A stretch of DNA of 42,476 bases. It comes from Candidatus Doudnabacteria bacterium RIFCSPHIGHO2_01_48_18 (GTDB taxonomy: Bacteria; Patescibacteriota; Doudnabacteria; UBA920; 2-01-FULL-46-14). This document shows, piece after piece, positions 1 to 6,706 of the stretch. A program made the position numbers and the translations under genes. The stretch is from NCBI GenBank assembly GCA_001777515.1, contig MFEF01000031.1, positions 1-42,476 of the forward strand, written 5' to 3'. The notes beneath the pieces were generated by a model. The model was not told the DNA's origin, did no database searches, and saw only the letters and a list, made by a program, of their open reading frames with translations. Every line of letters begins with the position of its first letter. Positions within the stretch are counted from its first letter, which is position 1.

Positions 1-124
1 CAGTAGTAGAAACTTTGTTTCACTACGGGGTAAAAGGCCTGAACAAAATTATCAGGATAACGAGTCATCAGGACAGTACAGTCTTTATTATAAAGACAGT
101 TCTTTTAAAACAGCATAAAAAATT
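1..124. other. Left edge, no gene seen
   Basis: This stretch is A+T-rich and holds no reading frame with a start and ribosome binding site on either strand. It lies downstream of the minus-strand gene that ends at 125, so it may be the terminator region of that gene, but I see no clear hairpin with a T-tract. Confidence 0.5.
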
Positions 125-460
125 CTAGAATTCGAAGCCTTCGAGTTTAACCCCGACTTTGTCGGCGATCTGGGCTATCCATTCTTTTTGCCGTTTTAGG
201 GCAAAATGCAAGGCTGCGGCTTCGGATTTCCAATGTTCACTGTTTTTGTAGATTGCGTCCAAAGTGGTCGTGTGGCTGTCCAAAATACCAGGCACGTTTT
301 TCATCTCTGCGCGATGGTCTGTGAAATCCTCGGAGAGTTTGGCCAAAAAGCCGGTCGCGCGAGCCAGGGTTTGGGTGATCGGCTGCAAATCTTTTTTGGT
401 AGCCAGGACATTGAGCCGTTTATTTATAGTTTGTAGATCTTTTTTCGTCAGGTTTGCCAT
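125..460 (-). CDS. Small coiled-coil protein, hypothetical
   Basis: The 111-residue product is charged and heptad-like over most of its length. It has two internal TKKDLQ segments near residues 5-10 and 21-26, and a central LSEDFTDHRAEM region that should be helical. There are no cysteines, signal peptide or membrane segments. Proteins of this kind, coiled-coil and rich in KKD motifs, are common in Patescibacteria, but I cannot name the family or a function. It is monocistronic and points away from the ubiquitin-like cassette. The start is the only ATG giving the full frame; no strong Shine-Dalgarno sequence is visible ahead of it. Confidence 0.7.
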   Translation of the reverse strand: MANLTKKDLQTINKRLNVLATKKDLQPITQTLARATGFLAKLSEDFTDHRAEMKNVPGILDSHTTTLDAIYKNSEHWKSEAAALHFALKRQKEWIAQIADKVGVKLEGFEF

Positions 461-521
461 GTTTTCAGTCTAGGCTTGGTCATGGTTTCTGTCAATTAAA
501 GCAGGAATAGGATTGCTTGTC

Positions 522-542
522 ATCCCCGACGAGATCGGGGAT
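522..542. repeat. Short palindromic repeat, CCCCGA/TCGGGG type
   Basis: The arms ATCCCCGA and TCGGGGAT enclose a 5-nt loop, preceded by TGTC and followed by CCAG. Short dispersed hairpins of this type are widespread in bacterial genomes. A related hairpin with arms ATTCCCGA/TCGGGAAT lies at about 4995-5015. No gene function is implied. Confidence 0.6.
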
Positions 543-585
543 CCAGATCAGCAGCTCTATCCTTGCTTGTAAGTTCTCCTTATTT

Positions 586-620
586 CCTCGCCCCGCTGTG
601 GGAGAGGGTAGGGTGAGGGG
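586..620 (+). repeat. CTCACCC-family repeat, copy 1
   Basis: The stretch begins CCTCGCCCCG and ends GAGAGGGTAGGGTGAGGGG. The second half is shared with copy 2 at 728-763 in the same orientation. The ends are partly complementary, so each copy can form its own hairpin. Related but shorter CTCACC/GGTGAG arms occur near 6070-6120 and around the pilC leader (35950-36026). Confidence 0.65.
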
Positions 621-662
621 ACGTGGTAAGGCAGAACCTTGAAAACTAAATAGGCAGTAAAT

Positions 663-707
663 CCCAGCGCTGATTTGTCGTCTAGGAGACGGCAGACTAG
701 CGCTGGG
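663..707. repeat. Nested hairpin between the two CTCACCC repeats
   Basis: The outer arms CCCAGCGCT and AGCGCTGGG (9 bp, exact) enclose an inner stem GTCGTCT/AGACGGC with a 3-nt loop. Because it sits between two direct copies of the same repeat, the whole block may be one compound palindromic element. It could equally act as an RNA structure on the leader of the downstream operon. The sequence does not decide between these. Confidence 0.45.
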
Positions 708-727
708 TATTGCCGTCAGCAGAGATT

Positions 728-763
728 CCCTCGCCCCTAACGGGGAGAGGGTAGGGTGAGGGG
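728..763 (+). repeat. CTCACCC-family repeat, copy 2
   Basis: This copy begins CCCTCGCCCC and shares GAGAGGGTAGGGTGAGGGG with copy 1 at 586-620. Its ends are complementary (CCCTCGCCCC against GGGTGAGGGG with mismatches), so it can fold on itself. It lies about 90 nt before the first gene of the ubiquitin-like cassette. Confidence 0.65.
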
Positions 764-851
764 TGATCTCCGCTGCCGGCAATCCAAAAAACCGGCAAAT
801 TTCAGAAAAGCCCGAAGCGCCGGATGATGCGTTAAGGGCATAGGAGGGAAG

Positions 852-1916
852 ATGGTTGAAGCAAAGTGGGGTCAAGGGATTGATGCCACATATTGGAAAA
901 GGATTGTTTCCGGTCTGGTTGAATACCTGACCGGAAAAAACACTCCGGCAATCATTTATCACGGGTGGCAAAAGGATTTGCCTCCCTTTGACGGCCGCCT
1001 CCGGCTGGTGATTGGCAGGTCGAATGATTGGCCAATCATTGAGGGTCAGGTGCGTGTGGAGGGAATCTACCACACTCACTGGATCCCGGGCGGTAACTAC
1101 ATCAGGATCTCCGGCTTGCCGGAGTATCCTGATGACGATTCCAGCGTCCTTTTGGTAGTTGTCAAAAGAATTCTGGAGGAACTGCTCCCGCAAGTCGTGG
1201 AGCAGGATCCGGAAAAAGTAGCCGCAATGATTGCGGCGCAAAAAGAGGCCGAACGGATTCGGTCGCGTGAGGCGTATGTCAAAGAGTGCGCCAAGCGAGT
1301 AGATAAAACCGTCAGGGAGACTGAAAAAACCCTGGCGGAAAAGCAGAGGTCAGTCCCGGGGCTTCTGCAAGCATACATTCGTGGAGTCCGGGAGATCGCT
1401 GGGCTGGAGCGCAAGCTCGCCCAGATCAAGGCGTCAACCCAAGGCGAGCTGGACAAGATCGGCGAAGAGTTCGATAAACTCGCCTCTCTCCCGAAAGTCC
1501 AGCGGGTCGAAGTCGCAGACGGGGTTATCAAAGTTTTTACCGAAACCCTTTTCTGCACTGACGACCGCACCGGAAAGACCCACGAGATCGGGGCTTTCCG
1601 GATTGATGTCTACACAAATGGCTCCAATGACGGGGTGCGTTGGACCAACCTGTCGAGGAAACTCGACGGGATGTACGCGCCCCACGTCGATGCGAACGGC
1701 AAGGCTTGCCTGGGCACCGCTGCCACAGGTTTTTGCGAATTCCTTGCGGCCCAGGAGTACGCGTTGGTGGCGATGTATGCCATCAATTTCGTAGAGTCGG
1801 TTAACACCGACGACCAATGGGGCCGCAAAATCGATCTCTGGCCGGTGGCAGGACAAGCCCCGGCTGAAACCGTCAACCCAGCACCCGAACCGCGGGTGCG
1901 AACCTCGAGGTGGTAA
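852..1916 (+). CDS. E2-like (UBC-fold) protein with coiled coil
   Basis: The 354-residue protein has an undefined N-terminal domain (about 1-110), a long charged coiled coil (about 115-205), and a C-terminal region resembling an E2 ubiquitin-conjugating fold: helix, several strands, then P277-H278-V279, G283 and C286 in the order H-V-x-x-x-G-x-x-C-L-G, followed by helices. H278 and C286 match the E2 HPN and catalytic Cys positions. By family knowledge such a Cys would take a Ubl thioester from the E1. An AGGAGGG site 3 nt before the ATG supports the start. The stop is 1 nt before the JAB gene, so the two are probably translationally coupled. The neighbours (JAMM peptidase, ThiF, beta-grasp protein) strengthen an otherwise motif-based call. 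Confidence 0.75.
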   Translation: MVEAKWGQGIDATYWKRIVSGLVEYLTGKNTPAIIYHGWQKDLPPFDGRLRLVIGRSNDWPIIEGQVRVEGIYHTHWIPGGNYIRISGLPEYPDDDSSVLLVVVKRILEELLPQVVEQDPEKVAAMIAAQKEAERIRSREAYVKECAKRVDKTVRETEKTLAEKQRSVPGLLQAYIRGVREIAGLERKLAQIKASTQGELDKIGEEFDKLASLPKVQRVEVADGVIKVFTETLFCTDDRTGKTHEIGAFRIDVYTNGSNDGVRWTNLSRKLDGMYAPHVDANGKACLGTAATGFCEFLAAQEYALVAMYAINFVESVNTDDQWGRKIDLWPVAGQAPAETVNPAPEPRVRTSRW

Positions 1917-1917
1917 C

Positions 1918-2649
1918 ATGAAATTTTCAAGGGGGTTCGCCCCCCACGAATTCGGAAAACGCGTGGAAATTGTCTCTGGAGCGCCGCGGGTGCTTTTTAC
2001 CCGCGACGCATTCCAGGACAACTCGCACCTCGTGGACATTTGTCCGGCGGAAGTCGGGTGGATGGGCCACGTCCGCCGCGTCGGAAACGATTTTCTGATT
2101 CACCGGATTTTTTTGGTGGAGCAGGAAGTGTCGGGCTCGACGTGCGAGCTCGACTCCGAGGCACTCGCGGGCTACGCGGTTTCGTGTCTGTCCGAACCGG
2201 ACGGGGAGGAGCTTTTCAACTCCATCCGTTTCTGGGGGCATTCCCATGCAAATATGGGGACGTCCCCGTCAGGACAGGACGAATCGCAACTCCACGATCT
2301 GGCGAATCGTGGCGGAGACTTTTTCCTGCGGGGAATTTTCAATAAATTGGGAAGAGCCGAGTTCACCATCGCTCTCCCATCCGCAGGAATTTGGCTCCGC
2401 GACGCCGAGTGGCAGGTTGTTGACGAGGTCAATGAGGCCCGCAAGGCCCATTGGCAGAATCTCGTCAGCGAAAAAGTGCGGGAGAAGGTCTTCGTCAGCC
2501 AGTTTTCGTCCGAATTTTATGGGCGAAATTGGCGCAACGGCGACGAACCCGCACTGCCTGCCCCTGCGACAAGCCGCTTGGTTTTTAGCGGCGGACCGGA
2601 AACGTTGAAAACGAAAGGAGGGCGGAAGAAATGGGAACGGAAATCGTAA
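1918..2649 (+). CDS. JAMM/JAB (Mov34/MPN) metallopeptidase
   Basis: The 243-residue product carries a complete JAMM signature: E45 in the AEVGWMG strand, then H108-S109-H110, seven residues, S118, two residues, D121. These are the zinc ligands and catalytic residues of RPN11/AMSH-type isopeptidases. In bacterial ubiquitin-like operons this protein matures or removes the Ubl. The last 70 residues are basic and lack a recognisable fold. The start follows GAGGTGG at about 1906-1912. Its 3' end overlaps the E1 gene by 19 nt, a sign of co-translation. The domain call is firm; the substrate (Ubl precursor or conjugate) is inferred from context. Confidence 0.88.
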   Translation: MKFSRGFAPHEFGKRVEIVSGAPRVLFTRDAFQDNSHLVDICPAEVGWMGHVRRVGNDFLIHRIFLVEQEVSGSTCELDSEALAGYAVSCLSEPDGEELFNSIRFWGHSHANMGTSPSGQDESQLHDLANRGGDFFLRGIFNKLGRAEFTIALPSAGIWLRDAEWQVVDEVNEARKAHWQNLVSEKVREKVFVSQFSSEFYGRNWRNGDEPALPAPATSRLVFSGGPETLKTKGGRKKWERKS

Positions 2650-3335
2650 ATCCCATCCGCCACCTTAGCGTTTTCGACCCCGACGCGTTCGGCGAACGTC
2701 GGGTAGATGTGATCGGCGCGGGCGCAACTGGTTCGCGCGTAGTCCTGTCCCTGGCCAAGCTTGGGGCTCGGAATTTGCATGTGTGGGATTTCGACAGTGT
2801 CGAATCCCATAATATTGCAAATCAGGCATTCTCGATGTCTCACATCGGGATGCCGAAAACCCAGGCTTTGGCCCAGGTCGTGGAGACCGGGACAGGGCTG
2901 ACCATCACTGTCCACGAGGAGAAAGTGGACGGCACTCAATCTTTGGGTGATGTAGTTTTTCTCCTGACTGACACGATGGCGTCTCGAAAAGAGATTTGGG
3001 AAAAGGGTTTGAAACTCAAACCCCGGACTCAATTACTCATCGAGACGCGAATGGGCGCGGCCGAGGGACGGGTTTACAGCCTGTCCCCGAGCCGCCGCCA
3101 GCACATCTCCGAGTATGAACAGACGTTCTACTCGGACGCAGTAGCCGAAACGTCGGCCTGCGGCGCGTCAGTCAGTGTCGGACCAACAGCAGAGTTTTTG
3201 TCAGGCCTCGCAGTCTGGCAATTTCTCAAATGGTACAAATTCGATCAAGCGGGAGAAGGAGACCCGCCCGAATTTGAAAGCATTTTTGGGCTCACGCCCA
3301 TGCTGTTTTTCTGCGACCGAAGCCTGCCGTGGTAA
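2631..3335 (+). CDS. ThiF/E1-like Ubl-activating enzyme
   Basis: The 234-residue protein is a single adenylation domain of the ThiF/MoeB/E1 superfamily. It shows the nucleotide loop G29-A-G31-A-T-G34, the acidic DFDSVE segment (D53, D55) followed by N61, K76 and D114-T-M-A-S-R. C177 in ETSACGAS is the likeliest Ubl-accepting cysteine. It lacks the two CxxC zinc pairs of MoeB/ThiF, which fits the reduced E1s of bacterial conjugation operons. By family knowledge it would adenylate the C-terminus of a beta-grasp protein and pass it to an E2. GAAAGGAGGG precedes the ATG inside the end of the JAB gene. The next gene follows only after 423 nt. Confidence 0.87.
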   Translation: MGTEIVNPIRHLSVFDPDAFGERRVDVIGAGATGSRVVLSLAKLGARNLHVWDFDSVESHNIANQAFSMSHIGMPKTQALAQVVETGTGLTITVHEEKVDGTQSLGDVVFLLTDTMASRKEIWEKGLKLKPRTQLLIETRMGAAEGRVYSLSPSRRQHISEYEQTFYSDAVAETSACGASVSVGPTAEFLSGLAVWQFLKWYKFDQAGEGDPPEFESIFGLTPMLFFCDRSLPW

Positions 3336-3362
3336 CGGTTGCATTGCACTTTTTGTGCGCTT

Positions 3363-3398
3363 GTCCCGCACCATTCAGTTTTTAGCATGGTGCGGGAC
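3363..3398 (+). other. 12-bp perfect hairpin between E1 and Ubl genes
   Basis: GTCCCGCACCAT and ATGGTGCGGGAC form an exact 12-bp stem with a 12-nt loop, 28 nt after the E1 stop. There is no T-tract after it, so it is not a classical terminator. It may protect the 3' end of the E2-JAB-E1 mRNA, or attenuate or process the transcript before the Ubl gene. This is inference from position. Confidence 0.55.
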
Positions 3399-3469
3399 GT
3401 TGGAGAGGGAGTAGGTTTCGGCATGATTTCCTACCCCTCTTCCTTCCCTTTTAGAATTATTTTTTATTT

Positions 3470-3533
3470 GTCATTGCGAGCCGTACTCGGCGCGGCAATC
3501 TCGAGATTGCTTCGGGAGTACCCTCGCAATGAC
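3470..3533. repeat. GTCATTGCGAG palindromic repeat
   Basis: Arms GTCATTGCGAG and CTCGCAATGAC (11 bp, exact) enclose a smaller internal palindrome around GCAATCTCGAGATTGC. Repeats with these arms are widely dispersed in many bacterial genomes and are usually intergenic. Here the repeat lies in the long gap between the E1 and Ubl genes and may explain why the operon is not contiguous. Confidence 0.7.
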
Positions 3534-3758
3534 GGAGTAGAAAATATTCTGCAAGGGGAGGCAAACGCGCAGTATGGCGAGTGCTTCTACTAGTTACAAA
3601 TTGGGGCGCTGACCCAGGGGAGAATAGCCCAAAAGACAGTCGTGTTGCACGGTCACGCGGCGAGGTGTTTAAGCTCGCTACAACGTCAGGAAAATTCCAT
3701 AAAACCTTTGCAAGGTTTCCTTACCAGAAATGGAAGGTTGGGATTGGAGATTAAAATC

Positions 3759-4691
3759 ATGCCAACTTCAACTGTTGTTAAAATCGGGATGGTCGGCGCG
3801 GCCATCCACACTGAAACGTTCGTCCCTGGCTCCACCGTGGAGCAAGCAATCAAGCAGGCGGGTTTCAACCCGACCGGCTTCGATTGCATAGTGAACGGCG
3901 CGAAGGTCACTGACCTCTCGCGCCCCGCGGCCGCCGGCGACATGGTTATCTTGTCCCGCCAGGTCAAGGGCAATGGCCTCGACCTGGCCTACGCGACGAT
4001 CCACCTCACGACCAAGGATGGTCGTGAGCAGCAGCAACTCATGGACCCGGCGGAGCACCCGACTGTCCGCACAGTGCTGGATCAGGCGGGGATCAAAGTT
4101 GTCCACGGCGAGGAAGGCGTCGAGGACGGCACTGGTGACCTCGTTGACCTCGACGAGGAAGTTCACGACGGTATGTATTTGAGGATCGTTGTTTCCTACC
4201 CGGCTCCGGTTGCGGGGGAAGACGACGAGCAGGCCGCTCGCGACCTCGCTCGTGCTGCAGCGATAGAGGAGGCAGAAGAATTGCCTCCGGGATATGGGCC
4301 TCCTGCCGACCCCGGATCTGGTATCAAGGTCGTGAGCCGGGACCCCGTAGCTATCCGCAAGGATGCCGAAGGGTTCGCTGCCGCGGCCGTGGCCAACCGC
4401 GAGGAGGCCGCCCGTCTTCTTGACGAGGCGAACCACCTTGCGGCGAAGGCGTCGATCTACAAGGCGGTTGCCGCCGAGATCGAAGGCGCGCTCCAGGATT
4501 TTGAGCGGGCGAAGGATTACCTTCGCAAGCTCGGGATTCCGACCAACGCGCCGGTAACAGCGGCTTTGAAGCAGGGCCTCACGGCTCTGCCGAAAAAGAC
4601 GCTCGTCCAGATCGCGGAAGCGATGGAAGTGGAGGTTGCCAAGACGGCAACCAAAGCCAACATCGCGACTGCGATCCTCGCGGCCGAATAA
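3759..4691 (+). CDS. Beta-grasp (ubiquitin-like) protein with Rho-N/SAP-like tail
   Basis: I start at the ATG giving MPTSTVVKIG, with a weak GGAGA upstream; an in-frame GTG at 3642 would add 39 unlikely residues. The 310-residue product begins with a beta-grasp-like domain (about 5-70: two strands, helix TVEQAIKQAG, strands ending MVILSRQVKGNG). A second strand-helix-strand region at about 77-147 may be another beta-grasp domain. An acidic, proline-containing linker (150-190) and a helical segment (about 198-258) follow. The last 40 residues (LPKKTLVQIAEAMEV to TKANIATAILAAE) resemble Rho-N/SAP/HeH helix pairs that bind nucleic acid. There is no terminal di-glycine, so conjugation would need processing or another chemistry. 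The Ubl role is inferred from fold and position after E2, JAB and E1. Confidence 0.65.
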   Translation: MPTSTVVKIGMVGAAIHTETFVPGSTVEQAIKQAGFNPTGFDCIVNGAKVTDLSRPAAAGDMVILSRQVKGNGLDLAYATIHLTTKDGREQQQLMDPAEHPTVRTVLDQAGIKVVHGEEGVEDGTGDLVDLDEEVHDGMYLRIVVSYPAPVAGEDDEQAARDLARAAAIEEAEELPPGYGPPADPGSGIKVVSRDPVAIRKDAEGFAAAAVANREEAARLLDEANHLAAKASIYKAVAAEIEGALQDFERAKDYLRKLGIPTNAPVTAALKQGLTALPKKTLVQIAEAMEVEVAKTATKANIATAILAAE

Positions 4692-4994
4692 GTAATTTCG
4701 GTCGCACCGCGCGCGGGACTGAAAATCCGGGAGTAGTCCCTCCGGTTTCGACGGATCCCTGACAGGTCGTGTCAAAAATGAAGTCAGGGTGAGGCCGCCT
4801 GTGGTCAATCAGAAGACCCTCTCCAAGGCCAAGAGCAGAAAATTGGAGAAAATAAATCAGTCGCCATATTAGGTAAGGCGTGAATCCTAATGATGCCCTG
4901 TCGTTCGACGGGGCAAGCACTCGGCAAGCGGAGAGACAAAATGTTTGCACAACATTTTCCTCTCCCTTCCGATCCAGAACATTTCAAGGAATGG

Positions 4995-5015
4995 ATTCCC
5001 GATCAGGTCGGGAAT
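4995..5015. repeat. Short palindromic repeat, TCCCGA/TCGGGA type
   Basis: ATTCCCGA and TCGGGAAT flank a 5-nt loop, with GACAA after it. It is similar in layout to the hairpin at 522-542, and both look like members of a dispersed short repeat class. Confidence 0.55.
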
Positions 5016-5116
5016 GACAACTTGAAGTGGATTGGACGGGAAGGAAGTTGCGTTGAAAGGTCTGAAACTTTTAAAGCAGCAGAGTGCCCGTCATTTTGCA
5101 AAATAGGAGGTGCAAA

Positions 5117-5286
5117 ATGAAGAATAAAGATCCGCCTATCATGGTCTAAACCATGCGGCGGGTGATGACGACCACTGGATCGTGGGAAATGTTGCGCAAA
5201 GCGCAGCATTGGCCCAGTCTGCAGAGCTTGGCGGAGCCGCAATCTTCGCCAGAGCCGAAAGCATCCAGGAAGCCATAAAGGGTTAG
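5117..5286 (+). pseudogene. Small hypothetical gene with a one-base frameshift
   Basis: A textbook AGGAGG site (5105-5110) stands 6 nt before an ATG that reads only MKNKDPPIMV and stops. One frame over, 52 codons from 5128 to the stop at 5284-5286 read like a normal small protein, containing DDDHWIVGNVAQSAALAQ and ending RAESIQEAIKG. Adding one A to the AAA run at 5126-5128 would join MKNK to RSAYHGLNHAAG and give a product of about 56 residues. The gene is therefore either a recent pseudogene or hit by a sequencing error. I do not recognise the family. Confidence 0.45.
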
Positions 5287-5587
5287 GCGGACCCAAAAAC
5301 CGTCATTTGCCTGGAGCAGAGGTTTTGCTAAATTCCTCTGTAGCCGCGGCGAATCCAGTAATGCTGCTCATCCGAACGGTCCCGCGAGTACCTTGACCTC
5401 ATGTCGGGGAAAATGGGATGCAGGGAGTCGGCGCAGTGATTCCTTGCTCGTTAGTTCCACAAGTGTGGGACGAAGCCGTAAACGGATAGGTCGCTCAAGC
5501 ATGCACCTTTGAGTGCATTGAGGCTGTTTAGATTTTTGGAAAACCGGCGAGCTGACTGTATAGGATAGGGGAACTATAATGGCCCAA

Positions 5588-5827
5588 TCACATATGGAAA
5601 GCGGGTTTTGCCAGAAACAAAACAGCCAACACCAAGACAAGCTTGAGCAGCTGCCCGGGCGAGTTTGCGCGGCCTGGGGCAGTTCGGTTTTTCTTTTCAG
5701 AGAGAAGGCCGACGCGCTTTCCCGCTCCCGATTTGGAGCGGGCGAACAGCAAAGCGGGGATCCCAAGGGTCCCCCCGCAAATCAGCAGCGCAAAAAAATA
5801 GTCGAGCAGAAAACCAGACCCTGACAT
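5588..5827 (-). CDS. Possible two-TM small membrane protein
   Basis: The 79-residue frame has two hydrophobic segments (about 6-28 and 59-75) separated by a basic loop (residues 29-57, rich in K and R). This is a plausible hairpin membrane topology. No Shine-Dalgarno sequence precedes the ATG, and an 81-codon frame on the other strand covers the same DNA with a better upstream purine run. I report it because of the membrane pattern, but it may be spurious. Confidence 0.3.
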   Translation of the reverse strand: MSGSGFLLDYFFALLICGGTLGIPALLFARSKSGAGKRVGLLSEKKNRTAPGRANSPGQLLKLVLVLAVLFLAKPAFHM

Positions 5828-6252
5828 GCGTAAGGGGCGAAGTTAATCTGACTCGTAAAATTGCAGGCATGAGGAAAAAATTTGCCAGACCGCATGTGGC
5901 TGGCCAAACGAGTAGCTGAATCGAGTAGAAGCAACCGGGCGGATGATCCTGGAAGCTTTGAAAGAGGAGGCCAAAGGGCGGTGATGCCAGCTGGCAAGCA
6001 ATTATAAATTGGAAGAGAAGCGTTTAAGTCGTCACTCACGACTTGCTTCTCTCCTTTCTTGAACTCATTTACCTCACCTAGCCTCTCCTTGTAAAGGAGA
6101 GGAACAAATGCGGAGAGGTAGTGGGTTCAAGATTGGATGAAAAATTTGCGGCAAGCGCCCAGGGTCAAAAGATTTTTAGCGTCCTCTTTAAATCTTTTTG
6201 GCTCTGGACATTTTCCGGAAAATTTGCTAGCATTAGGATTAAAAGAGGCAGA

Positions 6253-6280
6253 GGACGCAAGGGCGTCCTTTTTTATTTTT
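6253..6280 (+). terminator. Rho-independent terminator
   Basis: GGACGC and GCGTCC (6 bp) with an AAGG loop are followed at once by TTTTTTATTTTT. The shape and U-tract are those of an intrinsic terminator on the plus strand. It closes the gene-poor region and isolates the two-gene unit at 6386. Confidence 0.7.
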
Positions 6281-6283
6281 CTC

Positions 6284-6373
6284 CCGGGGCAGAAAGATTA
6301 AGACGTTCATGGGAATTGCAAAATTCACACGAGCGCTCTCCTACTTAATTTTTTTGCTCCAGGAGAGGGACAA
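6284..6373 (+). repeat. Duplicated leader segment, copy A
   Basis: This stretch (CCGGGGCAGAAAG..TTAAGAC, then GCTCTCCTACTTAATTT, then TCCAGGAGAGGGA) matches a second copy at about 7007-7202. The copies diverge in the middle but share long identical blocks. In copy B the 98-bp MITE sits exactly after CTCCTACTTAATTTA, so copy A serves as an unoccupied counterpart. Copy A leads into the ribosome binding site of the gene at 6386. Confidence 0.6.
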
Positions 6374-6385
6374 AAGGAGGATAGA

Positions 6386-6706
6386 ATGAATTTCAAAATG
6401 GTTCTGTTGTATTTGTTGGCAGTGGGAAAAACTCTGGAATGGACTATCGCTTCCGGCCGGACGTTTCAGATAAGCGGAGACCATCGCCTGGCCGCGTATT
6501 GGGAGCGATTTTTTCCGCCCAAAAGCGGCATGCCGCATCCGACCCGCAGACATCTTTTGGCAGAGGAAGCCGAGGAAGCGTTCCTCGCCGGCACGGAATT
6601 TACCTTGTACGAGTCGAACTTTGATCAGGGCGAAAAACTCACGCGCCAGGAGCTGTTCGCGAAAATTAACGGGCTGTTTCCGGGATTTGCGAAAGGAGGA
6701 GAATGA
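6386..6706 (+). CDS. Small hypothetical protein, first gene of a pair
   Basis: The 106-residue product starts after a strong AAAGGAGG site. It has a short hydrophobic N-terminus (MNFKMVLLYLLAVG) that is not a clear signal peptide, then a polar acidic body with PHPTRRHLLAEEAEEAFLAG near the middle. I do not recognise the family. Its stop overlaps the next start by 4 nt, so the two genes are probably co-translated. The pair lies between the two copies of the duplicated leader segment. Confidence 0.6.
   Translation: MNFKMVLLYLLAVGKTLEWTIASGRTFQISGDHRLAAYWERFFPPKSGMPHPTRRHLLAEEAEEAFLAGTEFTLYESNFDQGEKLTRQELFAKINGLFPGFAKGGE

Larger units (their letters stand above)
461..851. other. Repeat-rich intergenic region ahead of the Ubl cassette
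   Basis: There is no credible gene here. It contains a hairpin of the ATCCCCGA/TCGGGGAT type (about 522-542), two direct copies of a CTCGCCCC...GGGTGAGGGG repeat, and between these a nested hairpin (663-707). An AGGAGGG ribosome binding site at about 842-848 ends the region. I could not find a convincing -35/-10 pair, so the cassette promoter is unassigned. A long minus-strand open frame crosses the region but it is built from the repeats and I do not accept it. Confidence 0.6.
4692..6385. other. 1.7-kb gene-poor region
   Basis: No gene here is well supported. It holds a CCCTGAC/GTCAGGG hairpin (about 4757-4789), an ATTCCCGA/TCGGGAAT hairpin (about 4995-5015), a frameshifted small gene (5117-5286), a doubtful membrane ORF (5588-5827), a CCTCTCCTT/AAGGAGAGG hairpin (about 6075-6096) and a terminator (6253-6280). 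Several strong Shine-Dalgarno-like stretches precede frames that stop at once (for example near 5968). That is what decayed small genes look like. Confidence 0.5.

Noticed and set aside
586-763. CRISPR-like array from the CTCACCC repeats
   Set aside because: There are only two copies, unequal in their first half, about 107 bp apart, with a hairpin between and no cas genes nearby.
492-1241. 249-codon minus-strand open frame across the region before the E2-like gene
   Set aside because: It is made of repeat sequence and the antisense of the E2-like gene, has no ribosome binding site and no protein-like pattern.
852-3335. Molybdopterin or thiamine synthesis operon instead of a Ubl pathway
   Set aside because: ThiF- and JAB-like proteins also occur there, but no other moa or thi genes are present, the first protein has an E2-type motif, and the beta-grasp protein lacks the C-terminal Gly-Gly of MoaD and ThiS.
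3768-4808. 346-codon minus-strand frame opposite the Ubl gene
   Set aside because: It is an antisense shadow caused by high G+C; the composition is Arg-rich and lacks domains, whereas the plus strand gives a sensible fold.
4890-5120. 76-codon plus-strand frame
   Set aside because: It reads through a short palindromic repeat (HFKEWIPDQVGNDN comes from the TCCCGA hairpin) and has no ribosome binding site.
6121-6348. 75-codon plus-strand frame
   Set aside because: It spans an intrinsic terminator and the duplicated leader segment, so it cannot be a normal gene.
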